From assembly GCA_963806455.1 (NCBI GenBank), contig CAWDXZ010000001.1, forward strand, positions 682,001-746,000: 64,000 bases of DNA. Direction: 5' to 3'. A model generated the notes under the pieces. That model was not told where the DNA came from. It was given only the letters and a program-made list of their open reading frames with translations, and made no database searches. Below are positions 9,166 to 17,729 of the stretch, in pieces. The translations under genes were made by a program, and so were the position numbers. The stretch comes from Bog-756 sp963806455. Its GTDB lineage: Bacteria; Actinomycetota; Acidimicrobiia; Acidimicrobiales; RAAP-2. The first letter of the stretch is position 1; each line of letters opens with the position of its first letter.

Positions 9166-10002
9166 ATGGCTCCGGCGGGGGACTTCGACTACGAGGTCGA
9201 CGGATCCGGGTATGCGCTCCGGCGAAGGGCTGATCCCCGCATCGCAGCGATGATCCGAGACGGACTCGGCACGGCCCGCTCGATGGTCAACGTGGGGGCG
9301 GGGGCCGGCTCGTACGAGCCGCCCACCCTCGAGGTGATAGCGGTCGAGCCCTCGGCCACGATGAGGTCGCAGCGGCCCCGGGACGCTCCGCCGGCGATCG
9401 ATGCCGTGGCCGAAGACCTACCCTTTCCCGATGGTTCGTTCGATGCCGCGCTGGCCGTGATCACCGTGCACCAGTGGCGAGATCCGGAACGGGGTCTGCT
9501 CGAGCTCCGCAGGGTCAGCCGCGGCCGGGTCGTGATCGTGACCTTCGACGGCGACGCCCTCGACGCCTTCTGGCTGGCACACTACGTGCCCGAGCTGATC
9601 GAGGCGGAGCGCCGGCGGTACCCCGCCATCGACCGGATCCGCACCGTGCTCGGGGGAAGCTCCACGGTGGTCCCGGTCCCGGTGCCGATCGACTGCACCG
9701 ACGGGTTCACCGAGGCGTACTACGCGCGCCCGGAGCGGTTCCTGGAGCGTCAGGTTCGGGCATCCCAGTCGGCATGGGGCTTCGTCACCGAGGCGACCGC
9801 CGGTCGGGCGGTCGATCGTCTGCGGAGCGACCTGGAAACCGGGGCATGGGACCGGCGTTGGGGCCACCTCCGTCACCAACCGAGGTTTCAAGGGTCGCTG
9901 AGACTCGTCCTCGCCGAGCCCGCCGGGGACCGGCCCGCCGACCGGTCTCTCGGTCAGATGAGCTCGGCTGCAGGCACTAGCCCCCACGCTTCCAGACGAT
10001 GA
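9166..10002 (+). CDS. Class I SAM-dependent methyltransferase
   Basis: A 278-residue protein of the Methyltransf_11 type. SAM motif I is MVNVGAGAGSYEP, the motif II acidic residue is in VIAVEPSATM, and motif III is EDLPFPDGSFDAALAVITVHQW. The C-terminal part shapes the acceptor pocket, and the acceptor is unknown. Its last 26 bases overlap the convergent membrane-protein gene. Confidence 0.85.
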   Translation: MAPAGDFDYEVDGSGYALRRRADPRIAAMIRDGLGTARSMVNVGAGAGSYEPPTLEVIAVEPSATMRSQRPRDAPPAIDAVAEDLPFPDGSFDAALAVITVHQWRDPERGLLELRRVSRGRVVIVTFDGDALDAFWLAHYVPELIEAERRRYPAIDRIRTVLGGSSTVVPVPVPIDCTDGFTEAYYARPERFLERQVRASQSAWGFVTEATAGRAVDRLRSDLETGAWDRRWGHLRHQPRFQGSLRLVLAEPAGDRPADRSLGQMSSAAGTSPHASRR

Positions 10003-11659
10003 TGGTGTTCCGAGCACCGGGCTTCCACCCGGCGACAGGTCGATAGCCGTCCCGGAGGGCGGCGGCCTCGATAGCCGCCTGATCGACGACCAGGTAGGGA
10101 TCCGGAGATGTTCCGGTGATCAGTACGGTCGACGAGGGAAGTGCCCCGATCAGCGAGCCAGTGGTCATGGTCCCTCCCTTGGCGCCGTCGTAGTGAACGC
10201 TCCGACCCTTGGAGGCTGCCTCCCACGTCAATCCGTTGAGGTTCAAGATGTCGTCCTGGCGCGCATCGAGGGCACGGGAGCTGCCGACAGAACGCGCCAC
10301 CTGGGCCGTGAGCGCATCGACGTTCGTGCGCGCCGTGCCACCCGCCTGAAGAACCTCCAGCCGGAACGGCGCTGCTGGCCACCAGGGATTGCCGCTACTG
10401 GAGGCAGTCGCGGCGACACCGACGGCTGATACCCCGATCAGCAGAACCACGAGGACCGAACCGCCCCACGTAATGCCCGTCCCGGTCGCGACCGATCGGA
10501 CCTTCCGGACATTGCCCACGAACGATGCAACCAGAATGATGGCGACGGCCTCGACCGGCAGGCCGAACCCCGTTCCCTGGTTGGCACTCGATGAGAGGAT
10601 CGCCACGGTCAGCACGGTCCACCCGAGGACCAATGCCAATCCAGGCTGTCGGCGGAGATCCGGGCGGATGAACGCGATCACGACGGCCGACACCAGCCCT
10701 GCGGCAAGGACCCATGACTGGAACCAGCCCAGATCGTCGAGCGACCACTTGACCCGCTGCAGTACGGAGGAAGGCGTGAGTTGGGCTCCACGGGTGACAT
10801 AGCCGCTCGAAGGTTGGTAACCGGCGTGGAGCAGGTAGTGGACCGCCTGGGACCCGGAGAACAGCCACCACGGACCAGCCAGGACGGCCGCCAGTCCTAC
10901 GGCGGCCAGAGCCGGTCTCCAGTCGCGGCGCCTCCTTTTCCGCACATCGAGGGCGACGTCCACCATCACGACCAGGGCCAACGGCACGGCGTAGACCGGT
11001 GCCAGCGACCTCGAAAGGAGCAGCACCGCGGTACTGACCCCGAAGGCCAGCGACCACCGCCACTCACGGAGGTGGTCGCTGTGGAGGTAGGACGCCAGAC
11101 ACCACACGACGGCGGCCGACGAGGCCACGGCGAAGTTGAGCATCAAGGCGTACGACATGACGGCGTGGTTGCACCCCACCACGACGGCGGTCACCGCTGC
11201 TGCCGTGGGCTGGAGCCAGATCCGAGCCATCACATAGGCCCCTGCCACCAGCACCAGGAGCAGGGGGAGCTCGATCGCCATGGCGCCGTAGACACCGCCC
11301 ACCGCCGCCCCGGGCGCGGCGAGGGTGGGGACGAGGGGCGACGTCTGCCCGGAATTGAGCACCCCCCGGATCAGGCCGCTGAGGGAGGAGGCCAGGCCAT
11401 GGGCGACCTTGGCATAGAGGAAGTCGTCCACATTGGCCTGGTGGGCCTGGACCCGCACGATGAACAATGGCAGCCAGACGACAGCGGTGAGGACGAGCGC
11501 CCCCACCAGGGAACGGGGGGCGCGGCGAGCCTCCGCGAGCGACGCCTCCCCCACCTCGACCACCTTATCCTTCGCTTGGCTGACAGTTCCCGACCGAGGG
11601 TCCCCGTTCACGCGGGAAGGCACCGGGGCGGTGGAGTGCCCGGTGCCGGCGCTCCTCAA
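9977..11659 (-). CDS. Polytopic membrane protein, GT-C glycosyltransferase-like
   Basis: About 560 residues: a short cytoplasmic N-terminus, about ten membrane segments and a soluble C-terminal domain of about 120 residues. The first outer loop holds HQANVDDFLYAKVAHGL. The DD pair is the usual catalytic site of GT-C (mannosyl/arabinosyl-type) transferases. The TTG start given overlaps the upstream IMPase-like stop as TTGA. GTG at 11611 would also leave the first membrane segment intact. It lies downstream of the IMPase-like gene on the same strand, possibly an envelope-glycan pair. Confidence 0.75.
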   Translation of the reverse strand: MRSAGTGHSTAPVPSRVNGDPRSGTVSQAKDKVVEVGEASLAEARRAPRSLVGALVLTAVVWLPLFIVRVQAHQANVDDFLYAKVAHGLASSLSGLIRGVLNSGQTSPLVPTLAAPGAAVGGVYGAMAIELPLLLVLVAGAYVMARIWLQPTAAAVTAVVVGCNHAVMSYALMLNFAVASSAAVVWCLASYLHSDHLREWRWSLAFGVSTAVLLLSRSLAPVYAVPLALVVMVDVALDVRKRRRRDWRPALAAVGLAAVLAGPWWLFSGSQAVHYLLHAGYQPSSGYVTRGAQLTPSSVLQRVKWSLDDLGWFQSWVLAAGLVSAVVIAFIRPDLRRQPGLALVLGWTVLTVAILSSSANQGTGFGLPVEAVAIILVASFVGNVRKVRSVATGTGITWGGSVLVVLLIGVSAVGVAATASSSGNPWWPAAPFRLEVLQAGGTARTNVDALTAQVARSVGSSRALDARQDDILNLNGLTWEAASKGRSVHYDGAKGGTMTTGSLIGALPSSTVLITGTSPDPYLVVDQAAIEAAALRDGYRPVAGWKPGARNTIIVWKRGG

Positions 11660-12459
11660 GGTCCCGGGATCAGGGCGGCCAGTGCCTCATCGATCCGGCC
11701 GTTCGTGTAGATCCCGCCACCGAGGTCGAGGCGGCGACCGCCGGCCGGATCGCAGAACCGGCCGCCCGCTTCCTCGACGAGCACCACCGCCGGTGCGTGG
11801 TCCCAGGGGCCACCCGAGTACCAGCAGGCCGCCTCGAGGTCGCCACCCAGCAGATCGAGGAAGGATCGGGCGCTCGGCTCGGTCCATTCGGCACTCGCCT
11901 TGACCCGCGTCACCAGGCCAGCGTGTCCTTCGACGGGCCAGACCGTGATGCGGCCGGCGCCGGTCCGGCCGACGTCGGAGACGCGCAGCCGCACTTCCTC
12001 GACGACCTCGCCCTCGAGGGCTCTCCCTTTCCAACTCCCTGCGCCACGGACGGCCCACCACACCTCGGACCTCACCGGCCTGGTGACCACACCGAGGACG
12101 ACGTCACCGTCCACCTCGAGGGCGATGTGAGTCCCCCATTCGTCGCCCCCGGCGAGGAAGAACACGGTCCCGTCGATGGGGTCGAGGATCCATCGCCGGG
12201 AGGAGCGACCGGTCGGGTCCAACTCCTCGCTCAGGATCGCGTCCGAGGGATGGGCCGACCCGATCAGTTCGTGGAGCAGCCGGTCCACGGCGAGGTCGGC
12301 CTCGCCCACCGGGGTGCCGTCCGCTTTGATGTGGCTCCTCGACGAACCGAAGTGGCCGAGTGCGATCCTGCTGGCGGCTCGAGCCAGCTCCTGGGCGAAG
12401 GCGAGGTCGCCGAGCCAGCGGGAAGGGTCGGCGACCGGATCCACACCCGACTCTGCCAC
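11656..12459 (-). CDS. Inositol monophosphatase / histidinol-phosphatase family protein
   Basis: About 267 residues from GTG 12459. Metal-binding motifs of the Li-sensitive phosphatase superfamily are present: LSEELD (Glu pair), WILDPIDGT (D-x-I-D-G-T) and GGPWDHAPA (W-D). The frame stays open to 12618, but that longer start would put the coding start inside the regulator operator at 12612-12634 and adds a poorly conserved, Arg-rich leader. Its stop overlaps the start of the membrane protein at 9977-11659. The substrate may be a sugar, inositol or histidinol phosphate. Confidence 0.82.
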   Translation of the reverse strand: MAESGVDPVADPSRWLGDLAFAQELARAASRIALGHFGSSRSHIKADGTPVGEADLAVDRLLHELIGSAHPSDAILSEELDPTGRSSRRWILDPIDGTVFFLAGGDEWGTHIALEVDGDVVLGVVTRPVRSEVWWAVRGAGSWKGRALEGEVVEEVRLRVSDVGRTGAGRITVWPVEGHAGLVTRVKASAEWTEPSARSFLDLLGGDLEAACWYSGGPWDHAPAVVLVEEAGGRFCDPAGGRRLDLGGGIYTNGRIDEALAALIPGP

Positions 12460-12611
12460 AGCCCGCGACCGAGCGGACACCCCGGCGAAGCGCCCACCGG
12501 ACGGGCCGGGCCCGGCTCGCCCGGCCTGTCGGTGCGCTCCGATCGGCCACGGGTCCTCCCCGGGATTGTCGTGCCCCTGACCTCGGTGTTCTTCGAAATT
12601 TCTTATGGTCC

Positions 12612-12645
12612 CCGTCATCCTGTCGTCATGATCGGGCCTTAGCCT
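12612..12645 (+). promoter_or_regulatory. Direct-repeat operator plus leaderless promoter of the redox operon
   Basis: GTCAT occurs at 12614 and again at 12625, eleven bases apart, within CCGTCAT-N6-GTCATGATCG. TAGCCT at 12640-12645 is the -10 box, and ATG 12652 follows after six bases. The arrangement is duplicated, with identical spacing, ahead of the response-regulator gene at 17651-17684. Eleven-base direct repeats covering the -35 region are the usual binding mode of OmpR/PhoB-type activators. Confidence 0.65.
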
Positions 12646-12651
12646 GGGGGC

Positions 12652-13008
12652 ATGGCCACTGGCGATCTGGATCGAGCCCGGGCCGGGTCACGGTCGTCGG
12701 ACCGTTACGCACGAACCCAGCGAGACGTGACCCTGAGACGGGTGGGCTCGGTCACCCGCGGCATCTCGGTCGCCGCCGTGGGGGCGGCACTGGCCATCGC
12801 CCTGTACGTCAGCCGAGCGCTGCCGGGTCATTCGTCGAACACCTCGACCGGGGGCGGATCCAGTGCCAGTTCGGGCTCGGTGAGTTCGGGATCACCCTCC
12901 CTCAGCGGTGGCGCCCAGGACGGGCAGTCGGGTGGCTCTCTCGCCCCCCCGGCCAACCCTCCCGCCCCGACACAGTCGCAGGCTCCTGTGGTGAGCGGTT
13001 CGACTTGA
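12652..13008 (+). CDS. Small single-span membrane protein of the redox operon
   Basis: A 118-residue protein with a basic cytoplasmic N-terminus, one hydrophobic segment at about residues 38-55 (ISVAAVGAALAIALYVSRAL), and a Ser/Gly/Pro-rich exported tail. No known domain is recognised. It is the first gene of a six-gene overlapping operon with ApbE, a ferric-reductase-like protein, an SLBB flavoprotein and a ferredoxin, so it may be an assembly or anchoring subunit. The leaderless start has a -10 box six bases away. Confidence 0.75.
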   Translation: MATGDLDRARAGSRSSDRYARTQRDVTLRRVGSVTRGISVAAVGAALAIALYVSRALPGHSSNTSTGGGSSASSGSVSSGSPSLSGGAQDGQSGGSLAPPANPPAPTQSQAPVVSGST

Positions 13009-13013
13009 TCGGG

Positions 13014-14009
13014 ATGGATCACCGAGGAGGAGAATCGGCCGGGCTCGCCATCTATCGGTCGTCGGTGTGGTCGACCAGGCTGGACCTCCTGGTCACCGAT
13101 CCGGCTGTCATGGTCGACGCGGTCCGCTTGCTCACCGAGGTGCTCGAACGCGTCGATGCGCTGGCGAGCCGGTTCCGGGCCGACTCCGAGATCAGCGCGC
13201 TGCACCGACGGGCCGGTTCCGGGGCCCCGGTGCGGGTGGGTGTCGACCTGTTCGAGGCGATCGGTGTGGCCATCCGGGCGGCGAGGCTGACCGGGGGGGC
13301 GGTCGATCCCACGGTCGGGTCGGCCATGGTCCGGCTCGGCTACGACGTCGACTTCTCCGCCATGGAGCCAGATCTGGGGGGAGACCTTCCCCGGCCGGCC
13401 CGAGTACCGGGGTGGCGATCGGTCGTCATGGATGCCGACCGTTCGACCGTGGCCCTTCCCGCCGGCACCGTCCTCGACCTCGGGGCCACCGCCAAGGCGT
13501 GGGCCGCCGATCGAGCAGCAGGCGCCATTGCCGGCCGTCTCGGCTGCGGTGCGCTTGTGTCGTTGGGGGGCGACATCGCCGTTGGGGGTGTGCCTCCCGC
13601 CGGCGGTTTTCCCGTCGGCATCGCCGATTCGTGCGACGAACCGGCGTCCCAGTCGGTTGCCGTCAGCTCGGGGGGACTGGCGACGTCGGGGATCGCCAAA
13701 CGCCGGTGGTCCCTCGGTGGTCATCCGGTGCACCATCTGATCGACCCGGCTACCGGGCTTCCCGTCGATGCTCACTGGAGAACGGTGTCGGTGGCGGCCG
13801 GCTCGTGCACGGATGCCAACGTGGCGTCCACGGCAGCCATGGTGATGGGAAAGGACGCAGTCACCTGGCTCGAGGAGCGGCACCTTCCCGCCCGCCTGGT
13901 CCCGGTGCGTCCCGGACCGACGGTGACAGTCTGCGGCTGGCGGGATGATCAGACGCCGGGCCGGCCGGGTGCGAACGGGTCAGGGTCGTCGATGGTACGG
14001 GCATCGTGA
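13014..14009 (+). CDS. apbE: FAD:protein FMN transferase (ApbE family)
   Basis: About 331 residues. ApbE covalently attaches FMN, taken from FAD, to Thr/Ser of extracytoplasmic redox proteins. Family landmarks: a flavin/Mg region LDLGATAKAWAADRA (more often LGGIAKGYA), LVSLGGDIAVGG, ATSGIAKRRW, HHLIDPATGLPV, and GSCTDANVASTAAMVMG with the conserved acidic residue. No clear lipoprotein signal is present at this start. ATG 13014 is chosen; TTG 13005, overlapping the previous stop, is possible. Its stop overlaps the ferric-reductase-like gene (GTGA). Confidence 0.9.
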   Translation: MDHRGGESAGLAIYRSSVWSTRLDLLVTDPAVMVDAVRLLTEVLERVDALASRFRADSEISALHRRAGSGAPVRVGVDLFEAIGVAIRAARLTGGAVDPTVGSAMVRLGYDVDFSAMEPDLGGDLPRPARVPGWRSVVMDADRSTVALPAGTVLDLGATAKAWAADRAAGAIAGRLGCGALVSLGGDIAVGGVPPAGGFPVGIADSCDEPASQSVAVSSGGLATSGIAKRRWSLGGHPVHHLIDPATGLPVDAHWRTVSVAAGSCTDANVASTAAMVMGKDAVTWLEERHLPARLVPVRPGPTVTVCGWRDDQTPGRPGANGSGSSMVRAS

Positions 14010-15124
14010 CCCCGGCGATCCAGCTCCTCTCCGCCTCTCAGGGGAGGGCTCTCTGGTACTTCACCCGATCCACCGGAATCGTCGCCCTCCTCCTTCTCAC
14101 CGCCACCGTGGTCATCGGTGTGGTGGCGTCGGTCGGGTGGACCACGGAGCGATGGCCACGGTTCCTCTCCCAGACGGTGCACCGAAATCTGTCTCTTCTC
14201 TGCCTGACCTTCGTCGGCATTCACATCGTGACGACGGTCAGCGACGGCTATGTGCCGATCGGCTTCCTCGACGCGGTTGTCCCCTTCCGTTCCCCCTATC
14301 GGCCGATCTGGGTGGGCCTGGGTGCATCGGCTTTCGACCTGCTCCTGGTCGTGTTGGTCACCAGTGCCCTACGACACCGCATCGGCTACGCGTCCTGGCG
14401 GTTCGTCCATTGGCTCGCCTATCTGTGCTGGCCGATCGCCATGTTCCACTCTGTGGGCAGTGGCTCAGATGCCTCCCTCCCCATCGTCCTCGGCATCGAC
14501 GCCATCTGCGCGGTCGCGGTGGTGGTCGCGGTGTCGTGGCGGGCGGCCACCGGGCGCGAGTTCAGGGTCGGCCGGCGGCTGGCGGCGGGGATCGGCGCAG
14601 CCGTCACCGCGTTGGCCATCGCCGTGTTCGCTGTGGTGGGGCCCCTCCGCCCCGGGTGGTCCCACCGGTCGGGCACCTCACCAGCACTTTTGGCCGAGCT
14701 CGCCCGCAAGGCCGCCGGGACCGCAGGCCCCGGGGCGGGCTCGGCACCGGCCCCTTCGACAGGTGCAGTCCCGCCGTCCGTACCGTTCACCTACAACCTC
14801 ACCGGCACCCAGTCCGAGACCAGCCCCGACGCCCAGGGGAACGTCCAAGTGGTCATCACCCTGCAGCTGAGCGATCCCTCGTCGACCGCGTTGGTCATCA
14901 CGCTGAACGGATCGGCACTCCAGAGCGGGGGCATTGCCATGTCCTCGGGATCCGTCGATCTCGGGGGGCGGCACGGGACGGTGACCGGCCTGAACGGAGG
15001 GACGGTCCAGGCGCAGCTCACCTCGCCACCGGAGACCCTGACCACCAACCTGTCACTGGATCAGAGCTCCGGGCAGATCTCCGGAACCGTGAGTGGCAGT
15101 GCGCAGTCCGGACCCGGCGGATGA
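14006..15124 (+). CDS. Ferric-reductase-like bis-heme membrane protein with exported C-terminal domain
   Basis: 372 residues. The N-terminal 200 form a six-helix ferric-reductase-type domain. His59 and His73 (VHRN, GIHI) and His135 and His148 (VHWL, MFHS) are spaced 14 and 13 apart, as in two stacked b-hemes across the membrane. After the last segment comes a Pro/Ala linker, then an exported beta-rich domain (about residues 250-372: FTYNLTGTQSE, VDLGGRHGTVTG). I see no FAD/NAD-binding reductase domain and no clear ApbE flavinylation motif in it. Coupled to ApbE and to the SLBB gene (ATGA). Confidence 0.85.
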   Translation: MTPAIQLLSASQGRALWYFTRSTGIVALLLLTATVVIGVVASVGWTTERWPRFLSQTVHRNLSLLCLTFVGIHIVTTVSDGYVPIGFLDAVVPFRSPYRPIWVGLGASAFDLLLVVLVTSALRHRIGYASWRFVHWLAYLCWPIAMFHSVGSGSDASLPIVLGIDAICAVAVVVAVSWRAATGREFRVGRRLAAGIGAAVTALAIAVFAVVGPLRPGWSHRSGTSPALLAELARKAAGTAGPGAGSAPAPSTGAVPPSVPFTYNLTGTQSETSPDAQGNVQVVITLQLSDPSSTALVITLNGSALQSGGIAMSSGSVDLGGRHGTVTGLNGGTVQAQLTSPPETLTTNLSLDQSSGQISGTVSGSAQSGPGG

Positions 15125-16458
15125 GGACCTCCTCGATGGACGAACGGGCCGTTCACGGCCGTGCCCTGGCAGCCGTGACGGCGACCGCTCCCGACGGAGG
15201 GGCCCGGCTCCTGGCCGCTCCCGGAAAGCCCGGTACCGCCGTCCCGTTGGACGAGCACCTTCGGCGGTGGGGTCCGCGTCCGATCTGGCCGGGAACCTCT
15301 CTGATCGACGAAATGAGCCGGAGCGGCCTCCGCGGCCGTGGAGGTGGCTGGTTCCCGGTGGGCACGAAATGGCGATCGGTCCGCCGTAGCGGACTGCGTA
15401 GCCCGGTGGTGGTGGCGAACGGCTCTGAGAGTGAGCCCGCCAGTCGCAAGGACCACCTCCTCATCACCCAGCTCCCACACCTCGTCCTGGACGGTGCGGT
15501 CCTCGCCGCCCTCGCCGTCGGTGCCTCCGAAGTCGTCATCCAGGTTCCCCTCTCCGGTCGTCCGGCTCTGACCCACGCCATCGAGGAGCGCCGCCTGCGG
15601 GAGGTCGACCCCGTTCCCATCGCCCAGGTGACCGCTCCCGATCGCTATCTGGCCGGACAGGAGTCGGCCTTGGTCAACGCCATCAACGGCCTGAAGCCGG
15701 CGACGCCCGGATTCGTGTCCTTGCGTCCGGTGCGTGAGCGCGGGGTGCGGGGACGGCCGACGCTCGTCCAGAATGTCGAATCGCTGGCCCATGCGTCGTT
15801 GATCGCCCGCTTCGGAGCCGATTGGTTCCGCCAGGTCGGGACGGCGGAATCACCGGGAACGAGCCTCCTCACGGTACATGGGCTGTGGCCCGAGCCTCGG
15901 ATCGTGGAGGCTCCGCTCGGAGTGCCACTCGTCGATGTCCTCGGTCTGGGACGAGATGTGCAGGCATCAGTCCCAGCGGTGCTCCTCGGGGGTTACGGTG
16001 GCGGGTGGGTCCGGACCAGCGATGCGCTCTCCATGCCGTTCACCGAGGAGGCAGCGCGACAGCGAGGTTCGTCGATCGGGGCCGGGGTGGTCGTTCTGTT
16101 TCCGAAGGACCTGTGCCCGCTGCTCGAGGTCAGTCGCGTCGTCCGGTACCTCCAGGGCGAAGGAGCCGGACAGTGCGGCCCGTGCGTCCACGGGCTCGCC
16201 GCGCTGGCCGGCACCATGGAGTCGCTCGCCATCCAACCGAGCCGTCTGCGGGACGGTATCTCGGTCATTCCCACCCTGTGCCAGCTCGTCGAGGGCCGGG
16301 GCGCCTGCGCCCACCCCGACGGCGTGGCCCGCTTCGTCCGATCGGCCGTCGAGGTGTTCGGCGACCATGTGTCACTCCATCTCCGGCGGGGACCGTGTCA
16401 CACCACAGCAGCGGCCTTTCTCCCCCTCCCGCCGGCCCGCCGTGGACCGACCCGATGA
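15121..16458 (+). CDS. NuoF-like SLBB-domain flavoprotein (NADH dehydrogenase F-type)
   Basis: 445 residues. The FMN/NADH region resembles complex I 51-kDa subunits: LRGRGGGWFPVGTKW, NGSESEPASRKD and QNVESLAHA. An SLBB-like segment follows (LGVPLVDVLGLG). The C-terminal cluster region has GQCGPCVHGL, TLCQLVEGRGACAHPDG and so a reduced Cys set rather than the usual C-x2-C-x2-C of NuoF. It probably feeds NAD(P)H electrons to the adjacent ferredoxin and membrane heme protein. ATG overlaps the previous stop (ATGA). Confidence 0.85.
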   Translation: MRTSSMDERAVHGRALAAVTATAPDGGARLLAAPGKPGTAVPLDEHLRRWGPRPIWPGTSLIDEMSRSGLRGRGGGWFPVGTKWRSVRRSGLRSPVVVANGSESEPASRKDHLLITQLPHLVLDGAVLAALAVGASEVVIQVPLSGRPALTHAIEERRLREVDPVPIAQVTAPDRYLAGQESALVNAINGLKPATPGFVSLRPVRERGVRGRPTLVQNVESLAHASLIARFGADWFRQVGTAESPGTSLLTVHGLWPEPRIVEAPLGVPLVDVLGLGRDVQASVPAVLLGGYGGGWVRTSDALSMPFTEEAARQRGSSIGAGVVVLFPKDLCPLLEVSRVVRYLQGEGAGQCGPCVHGLAALAGTMESLAIQPSRLRDGISVIPTLCQLVEGRGACAHPDGVARFVRSAVEVFGDHVSLHLRRGPCHTTAAAFLPLPPARRGPTR

Positions 16459-16670
16459 GCAGGGAACGGCTCAGACTGGTGGTCGACCCCATCGCCTGTG
16501 ACGGTACCGGGGTGTGCGCCGAGCTGTTCCCCGAGTCCGTCCGGCTCGACCCGTGGGGGTACCCGATCGTCGCGCCGGGGCCAATTCCGAGCCACCTCCT
16601 GGAGCACGCTCGGCGGGCGGTGACCAGTTGCCCGCGCCTCGCCCTGTCCCTCATCAGGGAAGATCTGTAA
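16455..16670 (+). CDS. Single-cluster ferredoxin (3Fe-4S type)
   Basis: 71 residues with Cys15, Cys21 and Cys59-Pro60 (IACDGTGVC ... TSCPRL). C-x5-C plus a distal C-P is the actinobacterial 3Fe-4S ferredoxin pattern, although a 4Fe-4S form with an external ligand cannot be excluded. The start overlaps the SLBB gene stop (ATGA). It is most likely the soluble electron carrier between the SLBB flavoprotein and the membrane heme protein. Confidence 0.88.
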   Translation: MSRERLRLVVDPIACDGTGVCAELFPESVRLDPWGYPIVAPGPIPSHLLEHARRAVTSCPRLALSLIREDL

Positions 16671-16678
16671 TCGGCACC

Positions 16679-17635
16679 GTGCGACCGCGGCCGGGCATGG
16701 GCGGGGGCGGCGGGCTGGTAGTCGCAGCCCTGGTCGCCCTGGGTGGGCTCTCGGTGGGCTGCACCTCGTCCGCGGCTCCGGTTCATTCCTCGGCCTCGGG
16801 CAGGGCGCCGACGGCCACCGCGGCGCCCACCACGACCGTGCCCCCCACGACGACGACCACCGAGCAACCCGGCTGGACACCGGTCGCATCGGTCGGTGGA
16901 GCGATCGCCATCGACTCCAGGTCGGTGCCACAGACCGATGGGCACACGGTGACGCTGGTCCGCTTTCGCTCCGGCCGTACAAGGTTCGCGCTGCACGTCG
17001 GGAGCACCGACCCCCCGGTCGCCGCCTCACGCGTCGGCCCCGACAGCGGTCAGTCGATCGGCCCGGACGAAGCCCCACTCCTCCTGGCTGCCTTCAACGG
17101 GGGCTTCAAGACGAACACCGGCGCGGGCGGGTTCGAACTCGACTCCCAGGTGCTCGTCCCCCTCCAGGACGGTCTGGCCAGCCTGGTCATCGATGCCACC
17201 GGCGCGGCCCACGTCGGCGTCTGGGGACAGGGCTCGCCCGCACCCGGTGAGAGTGTCGTGAGCGTACGCCAGAACCTGCAGCCGCTGGTGGTCGACGGCC
17301 AGCCGAGCGCGAGTGTGAGCGCCGTCGGTGCGTGGGGGGCGACGCTCGGCGGTGGGGCTTCGGTGGCCAGGAGCGCCCTCGGAGATGACGCCGGCGGCAA
17401 CCTCGTCTTTGCGGCCAGCATGAGCGCGGTTCCGAGTGACCTGGCCGACGCATTGATCGACGGAGGCGCCACCACCGGCATGGAACTGGATATCAATCCG
17501 GAATGGGTCCAGCTGGCCTACGCCGCAACCCCCGGGGGCCCGTTGGCCGTCGGCATTCCCGGACAGCAGCGCCCAGCCGACCAGTACCAGCAGGGATGGA
17601 CACGGGACTTCGTCACGGTTCTGGCGGCGGGGTGA
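16679..17635 (+). CDS. Exported phosphodiester glycosidase-like (NAGPA domain) protein
   Basis: About 318 residues. A signal segment (LVVAALVALGGLSVGC) ends at a Cys that could be lipidated, though the box is weak. A Thr/Pro linker follows, then a NAGPA-type domain: LLAAFNGGFKTNTGAGGF, LASLVIDATG, VRQNLQPLVVDGQ and GMELDINPEW. It probably acts outside the membrane on a sugar-phosphodiester. GTG 16679 lies eight bases after the ferredoxin stop; ATG 16697 is an alternative. It is last in the redox operon, which links electron transfer to envelope-polymer chemistry by position only. Confidence 0.8.
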   Translation: MRPRPGMGGGGGLVVAALVALGGLSVGCTSSAAPVHSSASGRAPTATAAPTTTVPPTTTTTEQPGWTPVASVGGAIAIDSRSVPQTDGHTVTLVRFRSGRTRFALHVGSTDPPVAASRVGPDSGQSIGPDEAPLLLAAFNGGFKTNTGAGGFELDSQVLVPLQDGLASLVIDATGAAHVGVWGQGSPAPGESVVSVRQNLQPLVVDGQPSASVSAVGAWGATLGGGASVARSALGDDAGGNLVFAASMSAVPSDLADALIDGGATTGMELDINPEWVQLAYAATPGGPLAVGIPGQQRPADQYQQGWTRDFVTVLAAG

Positions 17636-17650
17636 GTCCGAGGGCTTCAA

Positions 17651-17684
17651 CCGTCATGGACCTGTCATGATCGATGGCTAGGGT
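17651..17684 (+). promoter_or_regulatory. Direct-repeat operator plus leaderless promoter of the two-component operon
   Basis: GTCAT at 17653 and 17664 (eleven bases apart) in CCGTCAT-N6-GTCATGATCG, then TAGGGT at 17679-17684. An ATG follows six bases later at 17691. Sequence and spacing match the site at 12612-12645, implying autoregulation and a shared regulator. Confidence 0.65.
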
Positions 17685-17690
17685 GGTGTC

Positions 17691-17729
17691 ATGGCCGCGG
17701 TGTCGGGCATCGTCTCTGTTCGCCGATGA
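17691..17729 (+). CDS. Putative 12-codon leader ORF upstream of the response regulator
   Basis: ATG 17691 lies where a transcript from the TAGGGT box would begin. It opens a 12-residue frame (MAAVSGIVSVRR) whose TGA overlaps the regulator ATG as ATGA. The predicted leaderless start plus stop/start overlap suggests that ribosomes reach the regulator by coupling. No regulatory residues stand out in the peptide. Confidence 0.4.
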   Translation: MAAVSGIVSVRR

